Source: Comamonadaceae bacterium
GTDB taxonomy: Bacteria > Pseudomonadota > Gammaproteobacteria > Burkholderiales > Burkholderiaceae_C
Length of the DNA: 9,534 bases
Direction: 5' to 3'
NCBI GenBank assembly: GCA_947464665.1
Contig: CANHXV010000070.1
Location: 1 to 9,534 of the forward strand
Both the position numbers and the translations under genes were made by a program. The stretch's first letter is position 1, and the number at the start of each line of letters is the position of its first letter. Positions 1 to 8,400 of this stretch are shown here, one piece after another. The notes beneath the pieces are model-generated. The model had not been told where the DNA came from, searched no databases, and saw only the letters and a list, made by a program, of their open reading frames with translations.

Positions 1-141
1 AAGTGTCCATGAGCGAGTGTCTGGAAAATGTTTTTGATTCTCAAACCAAACACCGCTCAGTCCCTTAGGATTGGCCGCAAGGGTCACTGCACCCCAAGGA
101 CTTTGAATGGATTTGTGACAGGTTTCAGGTTGAAATTGCAT
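1..141 (-). CDS. ogt: Methylated-DNA--[protein]-cysteine S-methyltransferase, N-terminal fragment
   Basis: Suicide DNA-repair protein that moves the alkyl group from O6-alkylguanine (or O4-alkylthymine) in DNA to its own cysteine. Only the first 47 codons are inside the window, and the frame runs off the left edge still open. After a short lead the protein reads SPWGAVTLAANPKGLSGVWF and then ENQKHFP. This closely resembles the N-terminal domain of Ogt-type proteins (SPLG...LLAA...GLAGLWFEGQKHYP). The catalytic PCHRV motif lies in the missing C-terminal part, so activity cannot be judged. The ATG at 141 is preferred because the homologous block starts about 14 residues later. A GTG 33 bases further upstream is also in frame, just after a stop. 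No strong ribosome-binding site is visible. It is divergent from the phosphomannomutase gene. Family assignment is fairly secure; the choice of Ogt over the C-terminal domain of Ada rests on the short N-terminus. Confidence 0.83.
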   Translation of the reverse strand, partial: MQFQPETCHKSIQSPWGAVTLAANPKGLSGVWFENQKHFPDTRSWTL

Positions 142-203
142 GGGGCCATCGTATCCGATTTGAGCCTGCCGCACCTACAATGGAGGTCGAAAAGGTTCAC
201 CCG

Positions 204-230
204 GTCTCGCCCATGAAAGCGGTGCGAGAC
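204..230. repeat. Inverted repeat in the divergent ogt/manB spacer
   Basis: GTCTCGC (204-210) and GCGAGAC (224-230) are exact reverse complements separated by 13 bases. The stem can gain two more C-G pairs (211-212 with 221-222) if one base is bulged. It ends about 20 bases before the ATG of the phosphomannomutase gene, so it could be a stem in that leader or an operator in the 110-bp divergent spacer. No T-run follows directly; the T-rich stretch at 246-251 is 15 bases away, so a terminator is unlikely. I see no convincing -35/-10 pair in the spacer on either strand. A chance repeat is possible. Confidence 0.35.
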
Positions 231-251
231 ATCAACCAAGGCTAATTTTTT

Positions 252-1655
252 ATGCAAGTCACGGCATCCATTTTCAAGGCTTACGACATTCGAGGTACCT
301 ACCTGCGGAACTTGGACGAAAACCTGGCTGAAGCCTTAGGCCAAGCCTTTGGCACATTGGCCATGAGGGAAGGGCGGCATACCGTGGCGGTTGGGCGTGA
401 TGGTCGCCTCAGTGGACCTGTCTTGTCGGCAGCTTTGATCCGCGGACTGGTGGCAGTTGGCATTGAAGTGATTGATGTGGGTCTGACCACCACGCCTCAG
501 TTGTATTTTGCAGCGCACACACTTTGCGACAGTGGCATTCAAGTGACGGGCAGCCACAACCCGAAAGATGACAATGGTTTCAAAATGGTGTTGGGTGGCA
601 GGGCTGTTTATGGAGACGAAATTAAGGCCTTGCAACACACCATTGAAAATGAGTTTTGGCAACTCAAACCGGGCGGTTCTGTCCGTATCATCGACATTTT
701 GCCTGCTTACATTCAACGCATTGTGTCGGGTATTCAGTTATCGCGCCCTCTGAAAATTGTGGTCGATTCTGGCAACGGCATAGCAGGTGCAAGTGCCCCA
801 GGTATTTTTCGTGCCTTGGGTTGCGAAGTCATTGAATTGTTCAGCGAAGTGGATGGCAATTTTCCAAATCACCACCCCGATCCCAGCAAGCCAGAAAATT
901 TGAAAGATCTCATTGCGACGCTGCAAACCTCAGGGGCCGAGTTGGGACTGGCGTTTGACGGTGACGGTGATCGATTGGGCGTCGTCACGCAAGATGGTGA
1001 AACCATTTACCCAGACAGGCAAATGCAATTGTTTGCCCAAGACGTTTTGAGTCGAGTGCCGAATGGCACCATTTTGTTTGATGTGAAGTGTTCTCAACGT
1101 TTGGCGCCAGCCATTCGCGCAGCGGGCGGAAAAGCTCTGATGTACAAGACAGGCCACTCACTGATCAAAGCCAAAATGAAACAAATAGATGCGGAGGGTG
1201 GAGCAGCGCCGCTTGGCGGCGAAATGAGTGGCCACATTTTTTTCAAGGAGCGTTGGTATGGCTTTGACGACGGTACCTATGCAGGTTGTCGCTTGCTTGA
1301 AATTGTAAGCCGCAGCCCCAACGCCAGCGCTGTTCTCAAAGCATTACCAACCAGTTTCAGTACGCCAGAATTGAACGTGGCATGTCAAGAGGGCGAGCCG
1401 CACGAACTCGCAGCCAAGTTGTTGCAAGTTGCAGCTGATCATTTCTCAGCCCCTGCAGAAATTTCTGAAATTGATGGTCTGCGTGTCGATTGGCCCGATG
1501 GATTTGGCTTGATACGTGCCTCTAACACCACGCCTGTGCTGGTCTTGCGTTTTGAAGGGCATACAGAAGCTGCGCTGCGCCGTATTGAAAATACCATGCT
1601 CACCTTGTTGAAAACCGTCAAACCAGATGCCAGCTTGCAAAGCTCGGTGCATTGA
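252..1655 (+). CDS. manB: Phosphomannomutase/phosphoglucomutase (ManB/AlgC type)
   Basis: Cytoplasmic enzyme of the alpha-D-phosphohexomutase family. It interconverts mannose or glucose 6-phosphate and 1-phosphate through a phosphoserine and a bisphosphate intermediate, feeding GDP-mannose and UDP-glucose synthesis for LPS and exopolysaccharide. At 467 residues it is close to Pseudomonas AlgC (about 463). All four family signatures are present in order: the phosphoserine loop TGSHNP with Ser101, the metal-binding loop DGDGDR (236-241), the sugar-specificity loop GEMSGH (323-328) and the phosphate-binding loop RASNTTP (422-428). GEMSGH is the loop of dual-specificity phosphomannomutase/phosphoglucomutases, which disfavours GlmM. 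The N-terminal FKAYDIRG block fixes the start; an AAGG lies 10 bases before the ATG. The waaA gene follows after 31 bp on the same strand, suggesting co-transcription. The last ten or so residues are poorly conserved tail. The exact substrate in vivo (mannose or glucose) cannot be read from the sequence. Confidence 0.94.
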   Translation: MQVTASIFKAYDIRGTYLRNLDENLAEALGQAFGTLAMREGRHTVAVGRDGRLSGPVLSAALIRGLVAVGIEVIDVGLTTTPQLYFAAHTLCDSGIQVTGSHNPKDDNGFKMVLGGRAVYGDEIKALQHTIENEFWQLKPGGSVRIIDILPAYIQRIVSGIQLSRPLKIVVDSGNGIAGASAPGIFRALGCEVIELFSEVDGNFPNHHPDPSKPENLKDLIATLQTSGAELGLAFDGDGDRLGVVTQDGETIYPDRQMQLFAQDVLSRVPNGTILFDVKCSQRLAPAIRAAGGKALMYKTGHSLIKAKMKQIDAEGGAAPLGGEMSGHIFFKERWYGFDDGTYAGCRLLEIVSRSPNASAVLKALPTSFSTPELNVACQEGEPHELAAKLLQVAADHFSAPAEISEIDGLRVDWPDGFGLIRASNTTPVLVLRFEGHTEAALRRIENTMLTLLKTVKPDASLQSSVH

Positions 1656-1686
1656 TTTGTTTGATTTATTTTTTCGGATTCAGTGA

Positions 1687-3003
1687 GTGATTTCTAATCT
1701 TTCGATTTGGGCTTATGGCATGTTCATGCGCTTGGCGCAGCCATTGCTTCGACGCAAGTTGTACAAGCGAGCGCAAGCAGAGCCCCTGTATGCCCAGTTC
1801 ATAGAAGAGCGATTTGGCCATTACACGAAAAGCGAACACCAAGACTGGATTTGGATACACGCGGTCTCACTGGGCGAAACACGCACCGCAGCCATTTTGC
1901 TTCAAGGCTTACGGCAGGCTATGCCTGAGATGAAGTTATTGCTCACAAATGGCACCGCAACTGGGCGCGAGGAAGGGCGCAAACTTTTGCAAGAAGGTGA
2001 TTTACAAGTTTGGCAGCCCTGGGATTCGCCAGCGGTACTTGATCGCTTTTTGAGTGCATTCAAACCCAAGATGGGATTGCTGATTGAAACGGAAGTTTGG
2101 CCCCTCTTGGTTCAACGTGCTCAAGTGCATGACATTCCTTTGATGCTGGTCAACGCACGCTTGAGTGAAAAATCGATGCGGCAAGCGCAGCGTTGGCCCT
2201 CTCTCATGCGGCCTGCCTATGAAGGTCTAAGCGCTGTGTGTGCGCAAACTCAAGACGACGCTATTCGATTGAAGAATTTGGGTGCCAAGGTCCAGGGTAT
2301 CTTTGGTAATTTGAAGTTTGATGCCAAGCCTGATGAAGGGCAAGTGGAATTAGGCCAATCTTGGCGTCACCGACTGAGCGCACCCGTTGTCATGCTGGCC
2401 AGTTCGCGTGAAGGTGAAGAAAGTTCATGGTTGAAAGCTTGGCATCAATTCGCAACAAGGCATCCAGGTGTCCAAATCCATTGGCTGATTGTGCCAAGGC
2501 ATCCACAACGTGTGAATGAGGTTGAAAGCTTGCTTCAGGCTGGCGGACTAAGCGTTTCAAGACGTTCAACTTGGGGTCAAGAAGGGCCAGTCTTGAACAC
2601 AGGCTCAAGTTCAGAAGCTACAAAAAACGGATCAGTGATTCTGTTAGGAGACAGCCTTGGTGAAATGGCACTGTATTTCAGCATGGCCGATGCAGCCTTG
2701 CTTGGCGGTAGCTTTGAAAAACTAGGTGGACAAAATTTAATCGAAGCCGCTGCTTGTGCTTGCCCCATTGTGATGGGGCCACACACCTTCAATTTTTCTG
2801 AGTCGTCTCAAGCCGCTGAGGCGGCAGGTGCGGCACAGCGTGCGCCTGATATGACTGAAGCTCTGCGTTTGGCTTTAGAGACAGTTCAGAACAGGCCACT
2901 GCAAGAGATGCGTTCACAGCGTGCCTCGCAATTTGCAAAGCAACATGGGGGCGCAACTCAACGTACTGTTTTGGCAGTGCAGGCCTTGCTGAATTCAACT
3001 TGA
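1687..3003 (+). CDS. waaA: 3-deoxy-D-manno-octulosonic acid (Kdo) transferase
   Basis: Inner-membrane-associated GT30 glycosyltransferase that transfers Kdo from CMP-Kdo to lipid IVA, the first step of LPS core assembly. The product has 438 residues. A hydrophobic N-terminal anchor (about 4-20) is followed by the N-terminal Rossmann domain with HAVSLGETR; Glu64 matches the conserved catalytic glutamate. Further family blocks are TEVWP (135-139), GNLKFD (207-212), PRHPQR (270-275), LGDSLGEM (320-327), GGQNLIEA (347-354) and GPHTFNF (364-370). GGQNLIEA replaces the GGHNPLEP of enterobacteria. The start is the GTG at 1687: the preceding in-frame codon is TGA, and this start gives the expected anchor. 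Only a weak GGA at 1676-1678 serves as ribosome-binding site. It probably shares a transcript with manB and converges on tolC, whose stop is 19 bp beyond. A less conserved segment at about 295-315 makes it slightly longer than E. coli WaaA. Whether it adds one or two Kdo residues cannot be told. Confidence 0.95.
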   Translation: MISNLSIWAYGMFMRLAQPLLRRKLYKRAQAEPLYAQFIEERFGHYTKSEHQDWIWIHAVSLGETRTAAILLQGLRQAMPEMKLLLTNGTATGREEGRKLLQEGDLQVWQPWDSPAVLDRFLSAFKPKMGLLIETEVWPLLVQRAQVHDIPLMLVNARLSEKSMRQAQRWPSLMRPAYEGLSAVCAQTQDDAIRLKNLGAKVQGIFGNLKFDAKPDEGQVELGQSWRHRLSAPVVMLASSREGEESSWLKAWHQFATRHPGVQIHWLIVPRHPQRVNEVESLLQAGGLSVSRRSTWGQEGPVLNTGSSSEATKNGSVILLGDSLGEMALYFSMADAALLGGSFEKLGGQNLIEAAACACPIVMGPHTFNFSESSQAAEAAGAAQRAPDMTEALRLALETVQNRPLQEMRSQRASQFAKQHGGATQRTVLAVQALLNST

Positions 3004-3011
3004 GGTTGAAT
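2993..3011. terminator. Short hairpin between convergent waaA and tolC ends (possible weak terminator)
   Basis: ATTCAAC (2993-2999) and GTTGAAT (3005-3011) are exact reverse complements with a 5-base loop that contains most of the waaA stop codon. The position, at the junction of two convergent genes ending 19 bp apart, suits a bidirectional terminator. However, the stem is A+T rich and no T-tract follows on either strand, so it is not a typical intrinsic terminator. No better candidate is visible between the two stop codons. Confidence 0.25.
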
Positions 3012-3022
3012 CGAAGAGTTGT

Positions 3023-4342
3023 TCAAGGATTTAAGAGGGCATTGATCGAAGACAGATCAGACTCATTCAAAGTGCCAGCTGCTTGTCGCAGTTTAAGTTG
3101 ACCCAGCAACACATCGTAACGCGCCTTCGCCAAATCACGCTTGGTTTGGAACAGTTGGCTTTGGCTGTTGAGTACATCGATATTGATGCGCACACCCACT
3201 TGGTAGCCTAATTTGTTGGCATCTAAAGCGCTTTGACTGGATGCTTCAGCGGCTTGGAGTGCATTGACTTGCCCAATGCCAGATTGCAATCCGAAAAACG
3301 CGGTACGTGTTGCCTGTGCAACATTGCGTTCAGCAGCATCGAGGTCAGCGCGTGCTTTGTCTTCCAGTGCAACTGTTTCCTTGATGCGATTTTGAATTGC
3401 GTAACCAGCAAACAAGGGCATGTTCAGGGCCAAGGTCAGGCTACTTGTGTTGGTGTCCACTTGAGATGTGTTGATGCCTTTGCCGTTTTTATAGCGGGTG
3501 GGTGTGTAGCCGGCAACCAAGTCGAGCGTAGGTTTGTTACCTGCCTCTGCTTTCGTAGTTTCGAGTTTGGCGATGTCCAAGCTTGCTCGGCTTTGAAGAA
3601 CTGAAGGGTTGAAATCAGAAGACTGTTTCACCCATTGGTCGATTGAAGATGACTCTGGGGCAGAAAGATTGGCCGTGCGCGACAAAGATTTAGGCTCGAT
3701 ATTGGTCAGTCCAACCAGCTGATTCAAAGCCAGGCGTTTGATGCGCAAATCGTTGTCCGCTGCAATTTCTTGTGCCAGAACCAAGTCATAGCGAGCCTGC
3801 GCTTCGCGGCTGTCGGTGATGGTTGAGGTGCCGACTTCAAAGTTGCGTTTGGCAGCGGCCAATTGCTCGGCAACGGCCAATTTTTGGGCTTTCACAAAGT
3901 CCAGACTTTCACGGGAAATGAGCACATCAAAATAGGCTTGGCTCAATCGAACCATCAGATCTTGCTCTGCAGCCTTGAGCTGGATACTTGCCAATTCCAA
4001 TTGGCGCATACCCTGCTGGTAAGTGGCAGTGTTGGCGGGCCGATAAAGCGGCTGGGATGCACTCAAGGTGGCGGCCCTGCTTTGTGAGTTGACCGTTTGC
4101 GAAGCAGCGACCAAGTCAACCTCTGACTTGTTGAGGTTGGCAGACAAGCCAACGGTTGGAAGCAAAACAGCTTTGGCTTGCTCGCCCTTTGATAAGTTGG
4201 CTGTGTATTGGTACTGAGCTGCCTTATAAGTGGCATCGTAGCCCCTTGCTGTTTCGAACAAGGACATCAGGTTTTGTGCTTGGACTGAACCAGCGAAAGC
4301 TGCAGAAATGACCAACGTCAATGGGAGAAGGCGCAAATTCAT
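3023..4342 (-). CDS. tolC: TolC-family outer-membrane efflux channel
   Basis: Outer-membrane channel with a long periplasmic tunnel that forms the exit duct of tripartite efflux pumps or type I secretion systems. The 439-residue product has a clear signal peptide: MNLR, a hydrophobic stretch, then GSVQA with likely cleavage after Ala22. The mature protein shows the twofold internal repeat of the outer-membrane efflux protein family. A strand motif SASQPLYRPANTATY (94-108) pairs with ALNMPLFAGYAIQNRI (305-320). The helical motif VGTSTITDSREAQARYD (170-186) is echoed by VGVRINIDVLNSQSQ (382-396) and then KARYDVLLGQ. The GLTN segment (211-214) ends the first repeat. There is no N-terminal lipobox cysteine, so it is TolC-like rather than OprM/NodT-like. 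It is the last gene of the five-gene cluster, 40 bp after the rhodanese gene, and probably serves the RND pump encoded upstream. As in E. coli, TolC may also serve other transporters. Confidence 0.94.
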   Translation of the reverse strand: MNLRLLPLTLVISAAFAGSVQAQNLMSLFETARGYDATYKAAQYQYTANLSKGEQAKAVLLPTVGLSANLNKSEVDLVAASQTVNSQSRAATLSASQPLYRPANTATYQQGMRQLELASIQLKAAEQDLMVRLSQAYFDVLISRESLDFVKAQKLAVAEQLAAAKRNFEVGTSTITDSREAQARYDLVLAQEIAADNDLRIKRLALNQLVGLTNIEPKSLSRTANLSAPESSSIDQWVKQSSDFNPSVLQSRASLDIAKLETTKAEAGNKPTLDLVAGYTPTRYKNGKGINTSQVDTNTSSLTLALNMPLFAGYAIQNRIKETVALEDKARADLDAAERNVAQATRTAFFGLQSGIGQVNALQAAEASSQSALDANKLGYQVGVRINIDVLNSQSQLFQTKRDLAKARYDVLLGQLKLRQAAGTLNESDLSSINALLNP

Positions 4343-4382
4343 AAAAATCTTTCGTGGGATTTACCAAAAAAAGGAGTTCAAT

Positions 4383-4721
4383 TCAATAAACAGGGACGCT
4401 GGCATCAACTTGGTTGGACCATTCGTTGATGCCACCACTGATGTTGATGATATTTTCAAAGCCATGGTGTTCTAAAAATGTAGCCACCTGCATGCTTCTG
4501 CCGCCGTGGTGGCAAAGGCATGCAATGGCCCTCTTCTTGTCTAGTTCATGCAGGCGTGCTGGAACAGTTTGCATGGGCATGATGAGAACTTCACAGCCTG
4601 TGGGCGCAATGCTCGCCAGTTGGCACTCCCAAGTTTCACGCACATCCAAAATCAAGGGTTGACCTTGTGACGATGACTGCGCAATCCATTCACTCAATTG
4701 GGCGGGGCTGACTTGTTGCAT
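4383..4721 (-). CDS. Single-domain rhodanese-like sulfurtransferase
   Basis: Small cytoplasmic rhodanese-fold protein of 112 residues, the size of single-domain enzymes such as GlpE. It has the N-terminal LILDVRETWE block (23-32), with the aspartate and arginine typical of the fold. The active-site loop is CHHGGRS (70-76), with Cys70 as the likely persulfide-carrying residue and a six-residue cradle as in active rhodaneses. The C-terminal part reads GFENIINISGGINEWS, the usual final strand and helix. No signal peptide or membrane segment is present. The sulfur acceptor is unknown: single-domain rhodaneses act in thiosulfate sulfur transfer, tRNA or cofactor thiolation, or redox defence, and nothing here discriminates. 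It lies 38 bp after the methyltransferase-like gene and 40 bp before tolC on the same strand. No clear ribosome-binding site precedes the ATG, so expression may depend on read-through from the upstream gene. The fold assignment is strong; the role is open. Confidence 0.9.
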   Translation of the reverse strand: MQQVSPAQLSEWIAQSSSQGQPLILDVRETWECQLASIAPTGCEVLIMPMQTVPARLHELDKKRAIACLCHHGGRSMQVATFLEHHGFENIINISGGINEWSNQVDASVPVY

Positions 4722-4759
4722 ATAAAAGGCGGTGTTGTCTGTGAGAGGGCTTCAAAGTT

Positions 4760-5425
4760 TTAAAAGGAAAAACGATTGTGCTCAGGAAAGCCTTTGAGTC
4801 TTGGGGCGATGGTGTCCCAAGGCTCTGAAGTTTGCCATTGTTGATCGGCAGTGCGAGTGATGACGCTAGCGCGCATCATGGGCTCTTCGCCAACCACCGC
4901 CAACAAACGACCGCCAATACTCAGTTGGTTGAGCAAAACTTGGGGAACCCCTGGCACAGACCCGCTGAGCATGATGACATCAAATGGCCCATCGGAGGGA
5001 GCGCCATGGCTGCCATCAGCTTGGCGTACTTCTGCATTGTGAATGCCTGCAGTTTGAAGATTGACGCGAGCTTGTTGGGCCAATTCAGGATTTATTTCAA
5101 AGCTTAAAACGCTTGCAGCTTGATGCGCCAACAGTGCCGCCATGTAGCCCGATCCAGTGCCAATTTCCATCACTTTATCGCTGGGTTTGACGACTGCATT
5201 TTGTAAAAAACGAGCTTCAACCCGCGGTGCCAACATGACTTGGTCAGTGTCGCCGTCTTTACCTAGGGGAATTTCCATGTCAACAAAGGCCAAAGCTTTG
5301 TGCGCCATGGGGGCAAAGTTTTCGCGCTTCACCACTGATAACAAAGCCAGCACTTGGCCATCCAAGACTTCCCAAGGACGGATTTGTTGTTCAATCATGT
5401 TGAAACGGGCTAAATCATTGTTCAC
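4760..5425 (-). CDS. Protein-L-isoaspartate O-methyltransferase-like protein (divergent)
   Basis: Class I SAM-dependent methyltransferase of the PCMT family, 221 residues from the chosen start. Family features are ARFNMIEQQIRPWEVLD (6-22), the helix KRENFAP (33-39), the SAM-binding motif I MEIGTGSGYMAALLA (86-100), FEIN with the acidic ribose-binding residue in motif II, ADGSHG, and the late QLSIGGRLLAVVGEEP block. True repair enzymes (E. coli Pcm) carry GQTISQP before motif I, whose serine and glutamine contact the isoaspartyl substrate. Here the corresponding stretch reads GDTDQVMLAP (58-67), so SQP is absent and isoaspartate repair is doubtful. The GTG at 5425 is chosen because GGAG lies 5 bases upstream and gives the usual short N-terminus; an in-frame TTG at 5446 would add seven residues of unfamiliar sequence. 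It lies 32 bp after the permease gene and 38 bp before the rhodanese. I therefore give no gene symbol: the fold is sure, the substrate is not. Confidence 0.86.
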   Translation of the reverse strand: MNNDLARFNMIEQQIRPWEVLDGQVLALLSVVKRENFAPMAHKALAFVDMEIPLGKDGDTDQVMLAPRVEARFLQNAVVKPSDKVMEIGTGSGYMAALLAHQAASVLSFEINPELAQQARVNLQTAGIHNAEVRQADGSHGAPSDGPFDVIMLSGSVPGVPQVLLNQLSIGGRLLAVVGEEPMMRASVITRTADQQWQTSEPWDTIAPRLKGFPEHNRFSF

Positions 5426-5430
5426 GGCTA

Positions 5431-5434
5431 CTCC
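5431..5434 (-). promoter_or_regulatory. Ribosome-binding site that decides the methyltransferase start
   Basis: On the minus strand GGAG is followed by the 5-base spacer TAGCC and then GTG at 5425. This is the clearest Shine-Dalgarno signal in the window. It favours the GTG over the upstream TTG at 5446, and the site itself lies inside the reading frame that the TTG would open. Confidence 0.7.
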
Positions 5435-5457
5435 ACGGGGTATCAAATACTAACTCT

Positions 5458-8400
5458 CTACATTTTAGCTTCTACGGGCGCTTCGAAATTTGATTTTTGC
5501 TTGCCAGACCAAAGCCTTTTCAAAAATTCACTCAAATCATCCATGTAGCAATAGACCACTGGGACCACCACGAGGGTGAGTAAAGAGGAGGTGATGACGC
5601 CTCCGATTACAGCTTGCCCCATGGGAGAGCGTTGTTCAGAGCCCTCTGTGATGGCAAATGCCAACGGAATCATGCCAAAAATCATGGCCAAAGTGGTCAT
5701 CAAAATAGGTCTAAGTCGGACTTTGGCCGCCATCAACAGAGCGTCGTGTCTCGTTAACCCCGCGATGGGTTGCCCGGTGTCTGAAACGCTGCCTTCACGG
5801 GCTCTGATGGCAAAGTCGACCAGCAAAATGGCATTTTTGGTGACCAAGCCCATCAGCATGACGACGCCAATGACCGAGAACATGGAGAGCGCAGACTTGA
5901 ATGCCATGAGTGCCAAGACGACGCCGATCAAGGTGAGCGGCAGGGCTGTCATGAGGGCAAGGGGTTGTAAAAAACTCTTGAATTGACTGGCCAAAATCAT
6001 ATAAATGAAGATCACGGCCATGATGAGTGCTGTGATGGCATATTGAAATGACTCATTCATGCTCTTGGTGGTGCCGCCAAATTGATAGCGGTAGCCAGGC
6101 GGCCAAGCCACTGCATCTAAGACTTTCCGAATGTCGTTCGAAATCTCGCCGGCCGATCTTCTTGACGCATTGGCATTGATCGATACTTCTCTCATCAAAT
6201 CACGGCGGTTGATTTGGTTAGAGCCTGTGGTTTCTTGCACTTGTGCAATTTGACCTAGGCGAACGGTTCGCGAAGTGCCGTCAGGCGCCGGCAGGCTGAA
6301 CGGCAGACGCTCTAAATCTTGTGGGCTATTTCGGAACTCTGGCGCAAGGCGCACATTGACATCGTAGGTTTGATCATCAGGCGCGCGCCAATTGCCCACA
6401 GTTTGTCCGGCCACCAAGGTGCGCAGAGCACTTGCAATAGGCGCTGCACTTAAGCCGATGTCAGAGGCTGATTCGCGCAACACGTTGATGGAAATCGTAG
6501 GCTTATTGGGCTTGACACTGGAATCCAAATCGACCAGACCAGGGATGTTTCGAATCTTTTCCATGATCTGCAAGGTCAGTCGTTCTAGCTCGCGTTGATC
6601 AGCACCTTGCAGTGAAAAATCAATTTGCTTACTGCCGACCACAGAATCTAAGGTGCCGACATGGGTGACCGTAATACCGGCAACTTTGCTTAGCCGTTCT
6701 CGCAGTAAAGCCCCTATGTCCTCAACGCTGCGTTGCCGTAATTTTCGATCAACCAAACGAATGTAAATGCTGGCGTTGTTTTTGCCTTGTGCATTGGGCG
6801 TGTTCATGCCCGTGAGGGTGTATTCAACTTCAGGAAATTCACGCACAATTTTTTCAACTTGTTTGGCTTTGAGGGCCGTGCTTTCGAGCGAGGTACCCAC
6901 AGGCGTTTGAAAAGACAGTGTGGCTTCTGAGTAATCGCCCTTGGGCACAAATTCAGTGCCCAAAAGCGGGACCATGAAAACACTTGCAATGAAGATCAGT
7001 AATGCTGTCAACAGGGTGCTGAGCTTGTGGTTCAAGGCCCAAGCCAGCATGGCTTGGTATTTGTCAGCCATGCGATCGGTTTGAATTTCAAACCAATGCG
7101 TGATACGGCCCACCGTTTTGTCATAAAAGCTGGCCGACTTTTGAGTTTGGCCATGTGGATGAATACTGGGGTCATGCCACACACTTGAGAGCATGGGATC
7201 CAGTGTGAAACTCACAAACATGGAAATGAGTACAGCTGCGACAATGGTGATGCCAAACTCATGGAAGAACTTGCCAATGATCCCCTCCATAAAACCAATG
7301 GGCAAGAAGACAGCCACGATGGACAAGGTGGTTGCCAAAACAGCAAGGCCAATTTCTTGCGTTCCAAGCATGGCTGCATCGTAGGCATTTTTCCCCATTT
7401 GGACATGTCGCACGATGTTCTCGCGAACCACAATGGCATCGTCAATCAGCAAGCCCACACACAAGGACAAGGCCATGAGCGTAATCATGTTGATGGTAAA
7501 ACCAAACATGCTCATGAACCAAAATGTGCCGATCAATGAGATGGGCAGCGTTAAGCCGGTAATGACTGTAGAGCGCCACGAGTTCAAGAATAAAAACACA
7601 ATGAGAATGGTCAGCAGTGCGCCTTCAATGAGGGTTCGGCGAACATTGTCAACAGCGACTCGAATTTGACGAGAGCCATCCGATACGGGTTCAAGACGAA
7701 TGCCCGCAGGAATTTGACTGCGCAGCTCTTTCAGGGTGGTCATCAGCCCGTCAACCACTTCGATGGTGTTGGCATCTTGTGCCTTTTGAACCGTGAGCAC
7801 CAAAGTTCTTTCGCCGTTGTACAGTGCCATGTTCGTAATTTCTTGGGCACCGTCATTCACATTGGCGACTTGTGACAATCGGATGGGTGTGGTGCCTTTG
7901 CGAGCCACAATGAGGTTGGCAAAGTCTTCGGGTCGTTTAACGCGTGATTGAACCTGAATCACACGCTCTTGCGCAAATGATCGCAAGGCTCCTACAGGTA
8001 AATCTTGATTTTCATTTCGAACTGCGGCGGCAATTTGATCCGCCGAGACGCCTAAAGCCTCCATGGCATCTGGCCGCAAGTAAATGTTAATTTCTCTTCG
8101 GCTGCCGCCCAATACATTGACTGCACCTACGCCCCGAACGTTTTCTAAACGTTTCTTAAGGGTTTGTTCAGCGTAGTTGGTGAGCTCAACCAGGCTGGTC
8201 AGCTTGCTGTTATTTTGGGCTTCAGGAAAAACCGCTAGAGACCATACGGCTTTGCTCGTAGGGTCGAAGCGAATGATGCGCGGCTCTTTGACTTCATCGC
8301 GCAAAGTTGCGCGCATACCGGCTACTTTTTCGCGAACATCATCGGCCGCTTTTCGGCCATCCATGTTCAGCTGAAACTCGATGACCACCACAGATTGATT

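Noticed and set aside
160..181. TTGAGC and TACAAT as a possible promoter for manB.
   Set aside because: The spacer between the two boxes is only 10 bases, too short for a sigma-70 promoter.
28..216. Plus-strand open frame of 62 codons at the left edge.
   Set aside because: It overlaps the minus-strand ogt start antisense, resembles no family I know, and the ogt reading gives a clear match.
69..245. Plus-strand frame reading DWPQGSLHPKDFEW after an in-frame TAG, which looked like a broken gene upstream of manB.
   Set aside because: It has no start after the TAG, and most of it is antisense to the recognisable Ogt N-terminus; the rest is spacer. A pseudogene is not needed to explain it.
3233..3604. 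Plus-strand open frame of 123 codons.
   Set aside because: It lies wholly antisense to tolC, whose repeats and signal peptide are clear. The cysteine-rich product looks like a shadow frame.
4371..4376. AAGGAG on the plus strand, resembling a strong ribosome-binding site.
   Set aside because: No plus-strand start codon follows at a useful distance, and the site lies between two minus-strand genes.
5576..5986. Plus-strand open frame of 136 codons rich in Met and Thr.
   Set aside because: Antisense to the TM8-TM12 region of the RND permease. Long antisense frames are expected opposite membrane-protein codons.
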